A stretch of DNA of 7,070 nucleotides, from assembly GCA_017380355.1 (NCBI GenBank), contig JAFOED010000074.1, positions 1 through 7,070 of the forward strand, given 5' to 3'. The notes beneath the pieces are model-generated. The model saw only the letters and a program-made list of their open reading frames with translations. It had not been told where the DNA came from and searched no databases. This DNA is from Ruminococcus sp. Lineage in GTDB: Bacteria; Bacillota; Clostridia; Oscillospirales; Acutalibacteraceae. Both the position numbers and the translations under genes were made by a program. Positions 4,583 through 7,070 of the stretch are shown here, piece by piece (within the stretch, counting starts at the first letter, position 1; every line of letters starts with the position of its first letter).

Positions 4583-7070
4583 ATGGCTGAGCTTTCTCCT
4601 ATGATGAAGCAGTATTTCAGCATAAAAGAGAATAACAAAGATTGCATTCTGTTTTTCAGACTCGGTGATTTCTATGAAATGTTCTTTGAAGATGCAAAAA
4701 TCGCATCTAAAGAGCTTGAGCTTACTTTAACAGGTAGGGATTGCGGTCAGGAAGAACGTGCACCGATGTGTGGCGTACCTTTCCATAGTGCTGAGAATTA
4801 TATAGCTCGTCTTGTCGCTAAAGGCTACAAAGTAGCCATCTGCGAACAAGTAGAAGATCCTGCACAAGCTAAAGGTATAGTTAAACGTGATATTATCCGT
4901 GTTATCACTCCAGGTACTGTTATGGAAAGCAGTATGCTCGACGAAAGTGTTAACAACTATATCTGCTCAGCGTATTCATCATCTAAAAATATTGGTTTAT
5001 GTTTCTGTGATATTTCTACAGGTCAGCTTAATGTTACATTTATCGATGGTAGAGATTCTATTTCACAGCTTAAATCTCAGCTTACATCATATTCTCCTAA
5101 AGAGATTATTTTAGGTGGTAAGCTTAGAGATAACTCTGATTTACGCTCGTTTATTTCAGATAAACTTTCTTGTTTTGTCGGTTTAGCTGATGAAGAAAAT
5201 TGTGGCTTCTTAGAGTGTTCTGATGCTGTCCTTTCGCATTTTGGTGCTAAGAAAGCTGAAGTTGTTGAAGGAAATAAAGACATCATTATCGCTTTAGGCA
5301 CTCTTCTCAATTACCTTAAAGAAACACAGAAAACCGGTACTGAGCGTATTGAGAATATAGATTTATACAGTAATGATCAATATATGAGTCTTGATTACAA
5401 CACTCGTCGTAATCTTGAACTCACTCAAACAATGCGTACAAAAGAGAAAAAGCACTCTCTTTTGTGGGTTCTTGATTCTACTAAAACCGCTATGGGTAAG
5501 CGTATGATTCGTTCGTGGGTTGAACATCCTCTGATGAATATTACCCAGATTTTAAAACGTCAGAATGCGGTTGAAGAACTAGTTAACGATACTGTTAAGC
5601 GTCTTGAATTATCAGCTATGCTTGTCGGTATTTTTGATATCGAGCGTCTTATGACAAGAATCGTTTATGGTTCTGCTAACGCTAGGGAGTTACGCTCACT
5701 TTGTAGTGCTATTTCTAATTTGCCGAAACTTCACGATGAGATTTCAGATTCAAAATCAAATTATTTACGTGAAATTTACGATAATCTTGATACTTTAGAT
5801 GATATTAAAGAACTTATCGATACATCTATCGTAGAAGAACCTCCGTTTTCGGTTCGTGAAGGCGGAATGATTAAAAGAGGGTATTCTGAAGAACTTGATG
5901 TATTATCGAGCGATATGAACGACTCGACATCCCTTCTCGCTAGAATTGAGAATGAACAGAAAGAGCTTACAGGTATCCCTAAACTTAAAGTTGGTTACAA
6001 CCGAGTATTTGGTTACTATATTGAGGTTACTAATTCTTATAAGGATTTAGTTCCTGATAATTACATAAGAAAACAGACTTTAGCAAACTGTGAGAGATAT
6101 ATCACACCTGAATTAAAAGAGCTTGAAGGTAGAATCTTAGGTGCTAAAGACAGAGCTATCGCTCTAGAATACGCTTTATTTGATGCTATCAGAAAGAAAG
6201 TTGCGGAAAATCTCAACAGAATAGAAAAGTCAGCACACGCTGTTGCTGTTCTTGACGTTTTAGTTTCACTCTCTAATGTTGCGGCTTCTAACAGATATGT
6301 TAAACCTGATGTTAATTTGTCGAGCGTTATAAGACTTAAAGACAGCAGGCATCCTGTTGTTGAAGCTCTGCTTGACACAGCTCCTTTTGTTCCAAACGAT
6401 GTATACCTTGATAACGAATCTAATAGGGTAGCTATTATCACTGGTCCGAATATGGCTGGTAAATCTACATATATGCGACAAGTTGCTCTTATCGTGCTTA
6501 TGGCTCAGATGGGTAGTTTTGTACCAGCATCATTTGCTGAAATCGGTATTGTAGACAGTATTTTCACTCGAGTTGGTGCGTCTGATGATTTAGCATCAGG
6601 ACAGTCTACATTTATGGTAGAGATGAGTGAAGTAGCGAATATTATTAAGAATGCAACTAAGAAGAGTTTGCTTATCCTCGACGAAATCGGCAGAGGTACG
6701 TCTACTTATGATGGTATGAGTATCGCACGCGCTGTGCTTGAGTATGTTGCTGATAAAAAGCGACTTGGAGCGAAAGCGCTTTTCGCAACTCATTATCACG
6801 AACTTACTGTTCTCGAACAGATTATCGATGGCGTTAAAAACTATAATATTGCAGTTAAAAAGCGCGGTGATGATATTACTTTCCTGCGCCGCATCATACC
6901 TGGTGGTGCAGATGATAGTTATGGTATCGAAGTAGCAAAGCTCGCAGGTATCCCTGATTCTGTTATCGGACGAGCTAAGGAGATTCTAAAAGACCTTACT
7001 TTTGATAATGCTAGTGTTAATAAACCACAGTTAGCGCATAATGACTCAGTATTTGAAATTGAGGATCAAC
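4583..7070 (+). CDS. mutS: DNA mismatch repair protein MutS (3' end outside window)
   Basis: MutS recognises base mismatches and small loops in newly copied DNA and recruits MutL. The frame is open from the ATG at 4583 to the right edge, 829 codons with no stop; MutS1 is usually 850-900 residues, so only a short tail is missing. Domain I holds the mismatch-reading F30-Y31-E32 in GDFYE. The connector, lever and clamp regions follow (about 125-560), with TRRNLELT near 275 and the family blocks GYNRVFGYYIEV and RYITPELK. The ATPase has Walker A GPNMAGKST (621-629), signature SDDLASGQSTF (667-677), Walker B LILDEIGRGTST (D700, E701) and H-loop ATHYHEL (735-741). The dimer-forming helix-turn-helix, AGIPDSVIGRAKEIL, lies near the end. 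This is mismatch-repair MutS1, not MutS2, which lacks domain I. GAGG at 4575-4578 is 4 bases from the ATG, a slightly tight spacing. The gene starts 31 bases after the YlbF-family gene, in the same operon; mutL would be expected next. Confidence 0.97.
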   Translation, partial: MAELSPMMKQYFSIKENNKDCILFFRLGDFYEMFFEDAKIASKELELTLTGRDCGQEERAPMCGVPFHSAENYIARLVAKGYKVAICEQVEDPAQAKGIVKRDIIRVITPGTVMESSMLDESVNNYICSAYSSSKNIGLCFCDISTGQLNVTFIDGRDSISQLKSQLTSYSPKEIILGGKLRDNSDLRSFISDKLSCFVGLADEENCGFLECSDAVLSHFGAKKAEVVEGNKDIIIALGTLLNYLKETQKTGTERIENIDLYSNDQYMSLDYNTRRNLELTQTMRTKEKKHSLLWVLDSTKTAMGKRMIRSWVEHPLMNITQILKRQNAVEELVNDTVKRLELSAMLVGIFDIERLMTRIVYGSANARELRSLCSAISNLPKLHDEISDSKSNYLREIYDNLDTLDDIKELIDTSIVEEPPFSVREGGMIKRGYSEELDVLSSDMNDSTSLLARIENEQKELTGIPKLKVGYNRVFGYYIEVTNSYKDLVPDNYIRKQTLANCERYITPELKELEGRILGAKDRAIALEYALFDAIRKKVAENLNRIEKSAHAVAVLDVLVSLSNVAASNRYVKPDVNLSSVIRLKDSRHPVVEALLDTAPFVPNDVYLDNESNRVAIITGPNMAGKSTYMRQVALIVLMAQMGSFVPASFAEIGIVDSIFTRVGASDDLASGQSTFMVEMSEVANIIKNATKKSLLILDEIGRGTSTYDGMSIARAVLEYVADKKRLGAKALFATHYHELTVLEQIIDGVKNYNIAVKKRGDDITFLRRIIPGGADDSYGIEVAKLAGIPDSVIGRAKEILKDLTFDNASVNKPQLAHNDSVFEIEDQ

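Noticed and set aside
6061..6441. Minus-strand open frame of 126 codons within mutS
   Set aside because: It lies opposite conserved MutS coding sequence, has no family resemblance or ribosome binding site, and is a shadow frame.

Overview
The window looks like a housekeeping stretch of a low-GC, spore-forming Firmicute, most likely a member of the Clostridia. Four things suggest this: AT-rich sequence with strong AGGAG-type ribosome binding sites, a YunB-type sporulation protein, a CD1247-type Cys-rich protein directly behind efp, and the order miaB - YlbF-family gene - mutS. The genus cannot be named from the sequence alone. All intact genes are on the + strand and use the standard code.

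Layout: (1) Positions 1-125 read on the minus strand as an N-terminal piece of an M24/Xaa-Pro aminopeptidase. From about 114 to 782 the plus strand carries the C-terminal catalytic part of the same kind of protein. The two pieces face away from each other across a junction at about 114-125, so this end is a fold-back or inversion, most simply an amplification or assembly chimera. (2) Positions 789-1963 hold a promoter, efp (elongation factor P), a CD1247-like Cys/Asp-rich zinc-ribbon protein and a strong intrinsic terminator. (3) At 1962-2615 lies a yunB-like gene, whose likely ribosome binding site sits inside the 3' arm of that terminator. (4) From 2660 to the right edge, an extended -10 promoter drives miaB, a YlbF/YmcA (RicA/RicF-like) gene with a C-terminal Cys cluster, and mutS, which runs off the window 829 codons in.

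The genes serve translation (EF-P relieves polyproline stalling; MiaB modifies tRNA A37), peptide turnover (M24 peptidase), mRNA processing or developmental control (YlbF family), sporulation (YunB) and mismatch repair (MutS). I see no CRISPR array, phage, insertion sequence, defence system, tRNA or rRNA. The observations most worth following are the inverted peptidase fragment, the terminator/ribosome-binding-site overlap before yunB, and two Cys-rich segments that could bind metal. I do not find a convincing new biological system here.
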